Part shown: positions 30,301 to 37,220 of the stretch, piece after piece | How positions within the stretch are numbered: the stretch's first letter is position 1 | Layout of the letters: every line of letters begins with the position of its first letter | Source of the DNA: an uncultured Bacilli bacterium | GTDB taxonomy: Bacteria; Bacillota_I; Bacilli_A; RF39; UBA660 | Length of the DNA: 45,121 bases | Reading direction: 5' to 3' | Assembly (NCBI GenBank): GCA_947627995.1 | Contig: CANQYE010000009.1 | Location: 1-45,121 of the forward strand | Notes under the pieces: generated by a model | Database searches by the model: none | What the model was told of the DNA's origin: nothing | The model's input: the letters and a program-made list of their open reading frames with translations, nothing else | Position numbers and translations under genes: made by a program

Positions 30301-32883
30301 TCCTTTTTCTAATAATTCTGAAGTTTTTGTTGTATTATTCTTTTGATTTATTTGTAATGCCAAAGCTTTAACACCATCTTGTAATAAATTAGTGACACTT
30401 GTAATATTAGCTTGAAAATTAGAGATTTTATTAGAAGTATTAGCAATTAAAGTTTCAATACCAAGGTTTATTTGGTTAGAAATATCGTTAATTGTATTTT
30501 GGAATTTTTGATTAACAGCATTTTTTATTGTATTTTTAGTATTAATAGTTTCACTACTAGTATTGATAATTGTTTCAATATCAGTATCACTAAATCCAAT
30601 TGCTTTTAAAGATTCTTTTACTAATGAAACGTTATCAGTTTTAGATCCTTTTATTAAATTATTAAATGTTTTTATTGCATTATTTATCTCCTTAGTAGTT
30701 TTAGCTGCATTCATAAAATCATTTATAACATTAGGTGCTGTTGAAACGTTTAATATTCCTGATGTCATTCCACCATATATTGCTGATTTTTTTATTGCTT
30801 CCCAATCAATATTTGCCTCTTGCCCTAAGAAAATAGGCGATAAAAACATACCATCAATAAACTCTTGACTTCCTTCTTCAACTGCTTCACCTAAAATATT
30901 TTTAATGTAACTTCCTGACAACTTAGATAACCCAGGAATTTTACCTATAAAATATTCTAAACCAACTTCAGATACAGCATTAGAAAAAGCATAACCAATA
31001 GCATCCCAACCTGAATAACCATTTTGTAAAACTTGTTCATAAGCTCCACCAAAAGTTGAAAATCCAAATAAAGTCTTAGATGCCACAGGGCCGATTAAGG
31101 GAATAGCATTTGCAAGCATAGCAGGAGCCATATTTCCAATACTATTACCAACTTCATAAAAACCTGTTCCAGAAAAGCAATCATTGCCATACTTATTTTG
31201 TAAATAATCCATTATATATAAAGCTTCATAGTCATTGGCACTCATTTCGCCATTAGCATTAAATACATTATTAAGATTATCAAAAAAACCTTCAGCCCCA
31301 TCCTCAAGTCCTTTTAAGAAACAATCAATATAAGCTGTTGCTCCATCCAACTTTTTATTTTCTTCAATAAAAAGTTTAGCCGTTGCTTCCCCTTCACGTC
31401 TAAGTAATTCTTGTTTTAAATAACTGTAATAAGAATCAGCATCACTTTTTCCATTAGTTTGCCACAAATAAATAAACATATTTTTCTCATCTTGAGTCAT
31501 ATATTTCATTTTAGAAAGTGTATTTCTTAAACCTGTAGCGTATTTACCAATAAAATCAGATTCTATCTTTGTATATTGAGTACCAAAAATTATTTCTTTA
31601 AACTTAGAATGTTCTTTTAATTCTTCTTCGTTAAGCATATTTTCATCAATCGATATTTCATTTAATAATTGTTCTAATTTATCAACACCATACATGTTTA
31701 TTAAACTATTAATAATTCCCGCATAATTACAATATGAATCATCATATTCTACAAAATCATCCATACTCATTTTTGCTAATTCTTCATTAGTAAATTCATA
31801 TTGAAAAGCATTATAATACTGTAACATTATATCAGGGTTTATTGTTTTTATATTTATCGTTTGACTTATTTTAGCAAAGTCGCCTTTTTGAGTTATAGCA
31901 TTATAATAATTTTCTAGATTACCTTGTTTATATTGTTCTGTAAGAGTTTGCAAAATACTTATTTTACTTTCATACTCATTTGTTAAAGTTAAAAAAGCCA
32001 TTTGATTATTTAATATTTCTTCTATCTCATCCTTACTATACTTTCCATCTTTATCAAAGTTTGATAGTTCTAATTCTTTTAAATTTATATTTAAGTCATT
32101 TTTTATACTATTGTATATAGCAAATATTTCAAGAATATCATCTGTTTTATCAATTTTTTTAACTAATGCTTCTATATCTTTAGAACTGAGTTTTCCAAGT
32201 TTTCCACTATTACTTTGTTTTGCTTTCCTTATACTCTCGTTTAAAACATTTAATAATTTATCTTTACAATTTTTTATTCCTGTTTTTAAATAATTTTTAT
32301 ACATATCTTTATTTTCTTCAAGTTTTTTTAGATTGTCTTCTAATTCCTTTTGAAAATTTTCTATTTCTTTATTTATAGAATTTAAAGTTTTGTCATTTTT
32401 AAGATCTTTAGGAGAAATTATACTATCAAAACCCTCTAATGTTCCTGCGAAATTTGCAAAATTTTCCAAATTAAAATTATCTGAATTAATATTCAGATTA
32501 AGGGCATCGGTAAACTTAAAATTATTAACTAGTCTTTCAAAAAAATTATCCACATCATTTTTACATTCTTCTAAATTTGCTAAATAATTTCTTGTTACAG
32601 CAGCGGTCATCGGATCACTAATCGTCGTTACTTTCTCACAAATTGTATCTTCGATTCCTTTAGCAGTTTGAAAAAAATCACCTATATATTTATTTATTTT
32701 ATTAAAATCTTTTTGAATTTGGGCGTAATAATTACTTAATTTATAATTCATATCAATCAAAATACTATTTTTACAATAAGTTGATTTTAAAGAATTAAAA
32801 GAATTATATGATCTATTAAAATTATCTAATTTATCATTTAAATCATTTTTTATATTAGATAATCTATTATAATTTATAATCAT
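27313..32883 (-). CDS. Giant multidomain type VII effector (LXG-like N-terminus, ART-like and transglutaminase-like modules)
   Basis: This 1856-residue protein has the layout of a polymorphic toxin. Residues 1-220 are helical like LXG/WXG leaders. About 560-730 is Gly/Ala-rich and hydrophobic (pre-toxin or translocation-like). Near His941 (NGLYHVTSENSADKILESG) and His1284 (IRIHKGHSMNKDNIFQNGL) are two segments resembling ADP-ribosyltransferase-like folds: an early His, then an Ile-x-x-x-Gly turn. Residues 1408-1536 contain two nearly identical 70-residue units. The C-terminus (about 1660-1856) is transglutaminase-like with Cys1777 (STCIGFS), His1807 (QHAYNI) and Asp1822 (LVDVV). It follows five small helical proteins in one operon. 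In-frame coding-like sequence continues 32 codons past the TAA. ART assignments are tentative; the Cys-His-Asp domain is firmer. Confidence 0.85.
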   Translation of the reverse strand: MIINYNRLSNIKNDLNDKLDNFNRSYNSFNSLKSTYCKNSILIDMNYKLSNYYAQIQKDFNKINKYIGDFFQTAKGIEDTICEKVTTISDPMTAAVTRNYLANLEECKNDVDNFFERLVNNFKFTDALNLNINSDNFNLENFANFAGTLEGFDSIISPKDLKNDKTLNSINKEIENFQKELEDNLKKLEENKDMYKNYLKTGIKNCKDKLLNVLNESIRKAKQSNSGKLGKLSSKDIEALVKKIDKTDDILEIFAIYNSIKNDLNINLKELELSNFDKDGKYSKDEIEEILNNQMAFLTLTNEYESKISILQTLTEQYKQGNLENYYNAITQKGDFAKISQTINIKTINPDIMLQYYNAFQYEFTNEELAKMSMDDFVEYDDSYCNYAGIINSLINMYGVDKLEQLLNEISIDENMLNEEELKEHSKFKEIIFGTQYTKIESDFIGKYATGLRNTLSKMKYMTQDEKNMFIYLWQTNGKSDADSYYSYLKQELLRREGEATAKLFIEENKKLDGATAYIDCFLKGLEDGAEGFFDNLNNVFNANGEMSANDYEALYIMDYLQNKYGNDCFSGTGFYEVGNSIGNMAPAMLANAIPLIGPVASKTLFGFSTFGGAYEQVLQNGYSGWDAIGYAFSNAVSEVGLEYFIGKIPGLSKLSGSYIKNILGEAVEEGSQEFIDGMFLSPIFLGQEANIDWEAIKKSAIYGGMTSGILNVSTAPNVINDFMNAAKTTKEINNAIKTFNNLIKGSKTDNVSLVKESLKAIGFSDTDIETIINTSSETINTKNTIKNAVNQKFQNTINDISNQINLGIETLIANTSNKISNFQANITSVTNLLQDGVKALALQINQKNNTTKTSELLEKGRNIVENIHYTNSTTISDIVDTTLNDIETNINDVINNMFSLKETAKGALASFVTSFARIKTSKITKNSDIFNKIKDNGLYHVTSENSADKILESGYVGASGKLKSYGKNKSYFFPGLPAAQDVIVNLNGIASKLVAVKFNASSESITDFRYRAITDNAVSYEGDYYFDKSSAEKVYLGLTMENGQLTYKEISKEQYDSYSIDSLSSKLENFKMKMKNIMNSMAIEVNLFNNSVNALKNSLSNSYEKVKSCIENISNIFHNLYVNFSNKNAQNVNVNFSKISSLAKKGIAFMTSNQPGFVNFDAFKNQKNYSSIEEFAKEYDELNKKIRDINYKLDKKFSDQRKLKKLLKEKADMDLLLNTVLSDAQNVESSHGFQVFDYNQAQNIMQGGFKTLLILNNKGYMSNEFGNYFKNIFDSGKYDIRIHKGHSMNKDNIFQNGLIVNGVKMQGGDKRLDNTTIKCESLFDFVMKMKNVGTHSEGFQPTDGVYIVAIPKGLSEENVLIRNNTGKVLIDPKYILGYASSVNGVVGDLEFRSNNNQNKNKNKNNYNPNEIIDFIIKTQDQKHNNGLISLKHYFQTGDSSVITRSVRDLLGTITKEDIAKYLNININSESNAKKTNNPNEIIDFIIKTQDQKHNNGLISLKHYFQTGDSSVITRSVRDLLGTITKEDIAKYLNINSESNTKKTYVNESKIKSLVKTKISNFITNNSQMGIIHPSSAFFLNLFNRKNSNNKPEIINVKDLKPKNANNALLDKPKFDKPKFDVNLTYDGYDYLYRDNNNLNLIINEIINNNDISKKYLIEINNTKDLTMDLINKIPSNVDVRVIGGYTEEFMNGLKSPNVTPERQFVTYTTTELKEIMSEINNFENGIDPNWSDLEKAHYAYDYLKNNIKYNPNPGPEIQRTKNFNSLTGLIDKESTCIGFSIMYKELLDRMGIKCTVIGGKYGKQQHAYNIININNNNFLVDVVRPNFTNGENGFKVSDTSKYKAKNNLKLLESIQ
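28275..28662 (-). repeat. Tandem duplication inside the effector, 210-bp period
   Basis: Bases 28275-28452 and 28485-28662 are identical over 178 bases, at a spacing of 210 bases (70 codons, frame kept). The copies encode the same segment from NPNEIIDFII to EDIAKYLNIN. Identity at third codon positions means the duplication is recent or is kept by gene conversion. Confidence 0.97.
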
Positions 32884-32898
32884 ATAATTCAGCCCTTT

Positions 32899-33315
32899 CT
32901 ATATTTTTTCTTTCATTTGATTAAGCAATTGATTAAGATTATTTTTATTTGTAGTAAGTTGAGCTTGTTTTTGTGAAATATCTGTTGCCACTTTTATTGC
33001 CGCATCGGCACTTGTAGATTGCATAAAACTACTTAATCCTTGAATTTGATTTTCAATTAATTTCACTTCTTTTTCTGCTTCTTTATATCGGGTTATTAAA
33101 TCAGCAATTCCTTTATAATCTTCTAATTTTTTAATTAATTTATCGATATTTGCTTTTAATTTATTATTAGCATTTATAATTTTAGTTCTAGATTTTGCAT
33201 CTAAATCATTTTGTGAAATACCAGTTATATTTGTAAAATTTATTATAGAATTTAAAAAGTTCTGACAATTATTTATAGATTCTTTTAAATTAACTTCATT
33301 GATATTATCAAACAT
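32899..33315 (-). CDS. Helical coiled-coil partner protein of the effector
   Basis: The 138-residue protein is almost entirely helical with heptad-like patterns (about 45-80 and 110-138) and no cysteine. It lies 16 bases before the effector gene, with AGGAGC before its ATG. In LXG toxin operons, short helical proteins encoded just upstream (Lap-type partners) bind the toxin N-terminus and aid export. That role is inferred from position, size and helicity. No WXG motif is visible. Confidence 0.75.
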   Translation of the reverse strand: MFDNINEVNLKESINNCQNFLNSIINFTNITGISQNDLDAKSRTKIINANNKLKANIDKLIKKLEDYKGIADLITRYKEAEKEVKLIENQIQGLSSFMQSTSADAAIKVATDISQKQAQLTTNKNNLNQLLNQMKEKI

Positions 33316-33317
33316 TT

Positions 33318-33605
33318 TTAAGCTCCTAACATCTTTTCCAAGCGTTCATTTATATTTTTCCTATCTTCTTTAATTAAATTTAAATATTTAACAATATATT
33401 TCATTTCATTATAAATACTCTCATAATATGATATTAACCTTTTAAATTTTTTTATATATGTTTTTGCTCCTTCGCCATCCCAGGCTGAATTTATTTTTTT
33501 TAAACTTGCATCCAAATTTGATTTTATATCATCGATTTTTTTCATTATATTTTGAAGCGATTCTATACTTTTGTTTAATTTATCAAAATCAAGTTTTTCA
33601 TTCAT
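33318..33605 (-). CDS. WXG100-like small helical protein
   Basis: A 95-residue helix-turn-helix protein with SAWDGEGAKTY at the turn (W-x-G type, residues about 41-51). It overlaps the upstream gene by four bases (ATGA), has AGGAGA before the ATG, and ends next to the coiled-coil gene. It probably forms a dimer with one of its neighbours and serves as substrate or effector partner of EssC. Confidence 0.8.
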   Translation of the reverse strand: MNEKLDFDKLNKSIESLQNIMKKIDDIKSNLDASLKKINSAWDGEGAKTYIKKFKRLISYYESIYNEMKYIVKYLNLIKEDRKNINERLEKMLGA

Positions 33606-33901
33606 GATAAATCTCCTGGAGTAATATTTTTATTTGCAAAAGAATCATTAAACGTTTGATAAGATTTACAAACTCCATTTAAATATTCACTATACACTTC
33701 TGTTAAGGAAGCTGCATCATTAATTAAATCATAATATTTATTTTCAATTTTAGAAAAAAAGCCATTAGCTGCAGTTCCATTCCAGGCCTCTTTTAAATCA
33801 CTAATAGTATTTACAAAATTTCCTTTTAATTTGTACATATCATTTGCACAATTATTTAGTGTTTTTGCTACACCACTTATATTAGCTGTTATTATCTTCA
33901 T
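33602..33901 (-). CDS. WXG100-like small helical protein
   Basis: The start is the ATG at 33901, with AGGTGG five bases before it; a GTG at 33910 lies within that site. The 99-residue protein has the turn KEAWNGTAANGF near 38-49 between two helices. It is coupled to the next gene by a four-base overlap. It lies after a long intercistronic hairpin separating it from the two preceding WXG100 genes. Confidence 0.82.
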   Translation of the reverse strand: MKIITANISGVAKTLNNCANDMYKLKGNFVNTISDLKEAWNGTAANGFFSKIENKYYDLINDAASLTEVYSEYLNGVCKSYQTFNDSFANKNITPGDLS

Positions 33902-33920
33902 AATTTCCACCTGATTTTCC

Positions 33921-33962
33921 CTTTAATAAAAAACATCTTTATTAAAATGTTTTTTATTAAAG
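33921..33962 (-). repeat. Perfect 16-bp inverted repeat between WXG100 genes
   Basis: CTTTAATAAAAAACAT (33921-33936) and its exact complement (33947-33962) flank a 10-base loop. It lies in the only sizeable gap between the small T7SS genes. No T-run follows the stem on the minus strand, so it may act as an mRNA processing or stabilising hairpin, or as a leaky terminator that favours the two upstream genes. Confidence 0.85.
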
Positions 33963-33983
33963 AATCCATATAAAATAGAATTC

Positions 33984-34277
33984 TTAAAATTGAATAGCAT
34001 TTTTAGCGTTTGCATCAGCTGATTGGTAATTTTCAACGACTTTATTTAAATGTGTTTTACATGACATAACTGCTTCATAAAACTTAGGAAACTCTGCAGA
34101 TATTCTTTTAAATTCTGCTTTTGCATTTTCTGCAGCATCTCCAGACCATATTCCATCATTTCCAATTTTTTCTATATTATTACTTATTTCTCCTAACAAA
34201 CTTTGCATATCTCCAGCATATTTAGCTAAATTATCTGCAGTATTTGTTAGATCACTATATTTCAATTTAGTATTCAT
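33984..34277 (-). CDS. WXG100 family protein
   Basis: A 97-residue WXG100 protein: helix, turn DGIWSGDAAENAKAEF near 43-58, helix, and a C-terminal tail lacking an obvious Y-x-x-x-D/E export signal. Second gene of the operon, with AAAGGA before the ATG. Expected to be secreted by EssC as a dimer. Confidence 0.88.
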   Translation of the reverse strand: MNTKLKYSDLTNTADNLAKYAGDMQSLLGEISNNIEKIGNDGIWSGDAAENAKAEFKRISAEFPKFYEAVMSCKTHLNKVVENYQSADANAKNAIQF

Positions 34278-34303
34278 TTTAGTTTTTCCTTTCTATAAAA
34301 TTT

Positions 34304-34582
34304 TTATTTTATTATATTATCATTAATAGCGTTACTGTAAGCATTAGCAGCTTGAATTAAATAAGTTCCAATTTCAACAATTGTTTCATGTAATTTTTTC
34401 ATTACCTCAATTTGTTCATTAACCTTGTTAATATAACTTGTTGCATCAGTTCCAGTCCACATAGTACTTAAAGTATTATTTTGTTCTGATACTTTATTAA
34501 TTAAGGTTTGAAACTCACCAGCTTGATTATTTATATTATTTCCTAAACTATTAGTCGCTTTAATATCGATACCTAATTGCAT
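34304..34582 (-). CDS. WXG100 family protein, EsxA-like
   Basis: The 92-residue protein has STMWTGTDATSYINKV near 39-54 and the two-helix pattern of EsxA, including a C-terminal helix with AANAYSNAINDN. An excellent AAGGAGGTGA lies upstream of the ATG, consistent with high expression. It directly follows the EsaB-like gene and is the best candidate for the main secreted substrate. Confidence 0.9.
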   Translation of the reverse strand: MQLGIDIKATNSLGNNINNQAGEFQTLINKVSEQNNTLSTMWTGTDATSYINKVNEQIEVMKKLHETIVEIGTYLIQAANAYSNAINDNIIK

Positions 34583-34598
34583 TTTCTCACCTCCTTAT

Positions 34599-34850
34599 TT
34601 AAAGTAAAATCAAACGTGTTCCGTTATTGATATTTTCATCTTTAACAAAACTATCATTTTCTAATATTTTACCTGTTTCTTTATTATACAATTTGAAATT
34701 ATCAGAATGATTTAATACCCCATCAGATAACTCAAATATTGTATCAATAATTAATTTTTTTATTGTTCCTACTTTCTTATTTATAGGCACAAAAATATCA
34801 TATTCCACTTCTAAAAGAGGAAGAGTTACCACAACTAGCACTTTATCCAT
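34599..34850 (-). CDS. esaB: EsaB/YukD ubiquitin-like T7SS protein
   Basis: The start is the ATG at 34850, with GGAGAA six bases upstream, giving 83 residues (an upstream in-frame ATG at 34883 has no ribosome site). The fold pattern is ubiquitin-like: VLVVVTLPLLEVEYDIFVP, a central helix, and a C-terminal strand NGTRLILL. EsaB/YukD is a small cytoplasmic component or regulator of Firmicutes type VII systems and is about 80 residues long. It is the first gene of the operon. Confidence 0.88.
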   Translation of the reverse strand: MDKVLVVVTLPLLEVEYDIFVPINKKVGTIKKLIIDTIFELSDGVLNHSDNFKLYNKETGKILENDSFVKDENINNGTRLILL

Positions 34851-34898
34851 ATTTATTCTCCATTTAAGTAGGTAACAAGTCACCTATCTTATAATAAA

Positions 34899-34926
34899 AT
34901 AATAACACTAACCCCCCCCGCGTCAA
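34899..34926 (-). promoter_or_regulatory. T7SS operon promoter with an eight-G tract in the spacer
   Basis: On the minus strand TTGACG (34926-34921) and TATTAT (34904-34899) have a 16-base spacer; TGT precedes the -10 (extended). Bases 34919-34912 of the spacer are eight consecutive G. One extra G would give the optimal 17 bases. Confidence 0.65.
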
Positions 34927-34985
34927 CATATTGTGACATTTTTTGGCAAAAAAACGTATCTTTTTGTTTTCTCATTCAAAATAAT

Positions 34986-35014
34986 TAGACATAATTATTA
35001 TATTATGTTAATAT
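34986..35014 (+). promoter_or_regulatory. Promoter of the Panacea-domain gene
   Basis: TAGACA (34986-34991) and TAATAT (35009-35014), with a 17-base spacer ending in TGT. It diverges from the T7SS promoter, 60 bases away. Confidence 0.5.
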
Positions 35015-35037
35015 ATTTGGAAAAAGGAGAACTTAGC

Positions 35038-35586
35038 ATGAAAAAATATAGCTATAATTTTAAGCCTGATAGAACACTAGATATTTGTGATTTAGCCAAT
35101 TTTATAATTACTCAATACAATAAAAGCAAAGAGGAAATAGATAGGATAAAGTTAGAATATATTTTATATTATATCCAAGGATACTTCTATAAATTTTTTG
35201 GTAAACCTGCTTTTAATAGTGCTATAAAAAAAGTGTCATCTGGGCCACAAATAACTGACCTTCATTATCAATCATTAATAGCTTTAAGCCATGGAAATTT
35301 AACCGCTTTTAACAAAGTTCCCAATCATTATCATGTATTAATTGCACAATTATTAGATGATATTCTTCATGAAACTAGTTTTTATTCAACTAAACTTCTA
35401 TATGATAAAATATCAAATGAAAAACCTATTTTTAAAACAGAAATTAATGATGAAATTAATAAAAAACTTCTTTCAGGGTATTTCCATGATTATAACCCAT
35501 TAAACATAGATAAACCATTATATAGTTATCGTAAAAAAATGAAATTGATTAAAACCGCTAACTCTGTAAGGGGAAAAAGCTATTAA
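35038..35586 (+). CDS. Panacea (DUF4065/SocA-like) domain protein
   Basis: The ATG at 35038 follows AAAAAGGAG, giving 182 residues; longer in-frame starts lie before the promoter. The first 110 residues match the Panacea domain: LANFIITQYNKS, then IKLEYILYYIQGYFYKFFGKPAF and VSSGPQITDLH. Panacea proteins are antitoxins or protease adaptors (SocA) in many systems. No classical toxin is next to it: the downstream 41-residue basic protein and the divergent T7SS operon are the only neighbours. A regulatory or antitoxin role is inference. Confidence 0.8.
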   Translation: MKKYSYNFKPDRTLDICDLANFIITQYNKSKEEIDRIKLEYILYYIQGYFYKFFGKPAFNSAIKKVSSGPQITDLHYQSLIALSHGNLTAFNKVPNHYHVLIAQLLDDILHETSFYSTKLLYDKISNEKPIFKTEINDEINKKLLSGYFHDYNPLNIDKPLYSYRKKMKLIKTANSVRGKSY

Positions 35587-35653
35587 ACTTTATAAATATA
35601 GTGTTTTTTTATATTTCATGATATAATTTTGATGATAAATGAGGAGGTGCACA

Positions 35654-35779
35654 ATGAAAACTTATAAAGTAAATTTACCAGAAGGTGTTAAAAAGAAATT
35701 TGGAAAAGTTAAAGGAGTCAAAGTTAGACTTATTAATAAAAACATTAAAAAAAATAAAAAATCTAGTAAAACTAAATAA
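35654..35779 (+). CDS. 41-residue highly basic protein
   Basis: ATG at 35654 has an excellent GAGGAGGTG six bases upstream and an extended -10 (TGATATAAT, 35619-35627). The product starts MKTYKVNLPEGVKKKFGKVK; nearly 40 percent of residues are Lys or Arg and there is one acidic residue. It has no hydrophobic stretch, so a membrane toxin is unlikely; nucleic-acid binding is more natural. The stop codon lies inside the loop of a strong terminator. I do not recognise the family. It could be a toxin partner of the Panacea protein or a ribosome/RNA-binding peptide. Confidence 0.7.
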   Translation: MKTYKVNLPEGVKKKFGKVKGVKVRLINKNIKKNKKSSKTK

Positions 35780-35794
35780 ACTAGATTTTTTTTA
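35756..35794. terminator. Bidirectional rho-independent terminator
   Basis: AAAAATCTAGT and ACTAGATTTTT pair over 11 bp around a 12-base loop, with T-runs on both strands. It ends the 41-residue gene on the plus strand and the 185-residue gene on the minus strand. Confidence 0.85.
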
Positions 35795-35809
35795 TAAATA
35801 TACATTATC

Positions 35810-36367
35810 TTAATTACTTTGTTGTAATCTCCTGTTTAATTTTTTTATATCGCTTAAAGAATAACTATCTAATGTATTTATACTTAACTCCCTTTCTGGT
35901 TCTACAATTCCATCAAGCAAATGAGGATTTTCATTCATTTCTAATTTTTTCATTATAGATAAATAAAGATTATATTTTTTCAATTCAGTAATCTTATTGT
36001 GAGCATCAAAGCCTTGTTTGCCAAAATAATAAATACCTATCCCAAAAGCTACACCCGCAAACATTGCAAAATTTTCTATTATTTCATTGTTCTCAAAAAA
36101 AGCAAAAAGAAAATTATATAATGATAAAGTTGCACTACCAACACAAATTCCAAATTTTGAAAATCTTTCATCTTCAAGATTTTTAATAATCGTTGAACTT
36201 TCATTTCTTTGTTTAGCTTGGTTTTGCATTATTTTAATTATTGTTCTTTCATTTTCTAAACTATATGGAATTTTCTTAACAACTTGGCTTAAAAATGTAA
36301 TTAAAATTTTATTATCAATAATTTCATATTTTTCAATAAAATAATCATTCATATTACAGAATTTCAT
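35810..36367 (-). CDS. Unknown membrane protein with two membrane segments
   Basis: I do not recognise this 185-residue protein. It has a soluble helical N-terminal part (1-70), two membrane segments (about 73-93 and 100-118) with a short loop, and a C-terminal cytoplasmic part with heptad-like leucines. The short loop puts both ends on the same side, probably the cytoplasm. GAGGATGAT precedes the ATG and a strong promoter (36392-36421) lies upstream; it is a single-gene unit. Confidence 0.75.
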   Translation of the reverse strand: MKFCNMNDYFIEKYEIIDNKILITFLSQVVKKIPYSLENERTIIKIMQNQAKQRNESSTIIKNLEDERFSKFGICVGSATLSLYNFLFAFFENNEIIENFAMFAGVAFGIGIYYFGKQGFDAHNKITELKKYNLYLSIMKKLEMNENPHLLDGIVEPERELSINTLDSYSLSDIKKLNRRLQQSN

Positions 36368-36391
36368 TTAATCATCCTCTTTCACTAATTT

Positions 36392-36421
36392 ATTATAAAT
36401 TCTTTCCATATTTAATGTCAA
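36392..36421 (-). promoter_or_regulatory. Promoter of the two-membrane-segment protein
   Basis: On the minus strand TTGACA (36421-36416) and TATAAT (36397-36392), both consensus, are spaced by 18 bases. Confidence 0.75.
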
Positions 36422-36461
36422 GATTTTTAATATTATTAAAGATTTAAATTTAATAATAAAG

Positions 36462-36489
36462 TTGAATGGTATAATAGTCATCCATTCAA
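36462..36489. promoter_or_regulatory. Palindrome TTGAATGG-N12-CCATTCAA
   Basis: An 8-bp perfect inverted repeat (36462-36469, 36482-36489) encloses a plus-strand TATAAT. It lies in the gap 36368-36624, which has no gene. It may be an operator or a weak terminator; nothing else is recognisable in that gap. Confidence 0.35.
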
Positions 36490-36624
36490 ATCATTCTTAC
36501 ATCATCTTTTTTAAGTAATTAGTATCTTTCAAACTACTTTTATTACTTTACTTTCTAAAGAAAGCATACATTTTAAGTATTTTATGAATTTATAAGTCTT
36601 TTTTATATTTTCTTTTTTATAAAC

Positions 36625-37098
36625 TTAGCATTCTCTTTCATTAATTTTTATAATATATTCTTCATAATTATCAATTTGAATTTCGTTCATAACAAAATAA
36701 TATAAATCTAATATATTACTATACATAGCTTTTTTATCTAAAGATTTAATACAATTATTAAAGTGTTTTTTTAAATCTTTATTAATTTTACCTTTATACA
36801 CATAATTTTCTCTATAATTTTTATTATTTATAATATTATACATTTTTTCACGTTGTATAGGTGCAAACTTATTATATACTTGATAAGCATTAACTAGACG
36901 ATAAATCATTTCATAATATAAAATTCCAAAATCATAATTTTCATTTTCATAGGAAAATTTTAATTCTTCGAATAAATCTTTAACAAAACTAATTATTTTT
37001 TTTAATTCATTAATTTCTAATTTTTGATAATCTTTTTCATACCATGACTTAGCTTCTTTTTGAAGATTATGAGTGTTGCCATTTTTATCAAATAAAAA
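36625..37098 (-). pseudogene. 5'-truncated gene remnant (C-terminal helical domain)
   Basis: The open frame runs 158 codons from just after a TGA (37101-37099) to the stop at 36625, but no start codon with a ribosome site precedes the internal ATG at 36909. The first 63 codons (from FLFDKNGNTHNLQKEA on) are clearly protein-like, so the gene lost its 5' part. The helical Lys/Asn/Tyr-rich sequence recalls the C-terminal domain of nucleotidyltransferases, but I cannot confirm that. The break coincides with the terminator hairpin of palindromic element A. A shorter product from 36909 (94 residues) is possible but lacks a good ribosome site. Confidence 0.65.
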
Positions 37099-37118
37099 TC
37101 AGTCATATTTCAGACTGA
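37092..37118 (-). terminator. Terminator at the end of element A
   Basis: On the minus strand TCAGTC (37118-37113) and GACTGA (37104-37099) pair around an 8-base loop, followed by TTTTTATTT. Confidence 0.65.
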
Positions 37119-37128
37119 AAATGCATTT

Positions 37129-37192
37129 AAAGTTCAATAGCCCGAGCAGATTCATCAACGATGCCCTAAAGGAAGATGTGCAACAACTTTTT
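37129..37192. repeat. Palindromic intergenic element A
   Basis: Starts AAAGTT and ends AACTTTTT (plus strand) with core CATCAACGATGCCCTAAAGG. It lies 29 bases after the stop of the gene at 37221. Over its central 50 bases about 70 percent matches element B by eye. Confidence 0.65.
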
Positions 37193-37220
37193 GAGCAAAT
37201 TAACTAACTATACTATAAAA

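Noticed and set aside
37073-37207. Plus-strand 45-codon frame through element A
   Set aside because: No ribosome site, and the homologous elements B, C and D carry stops in the matching frame.
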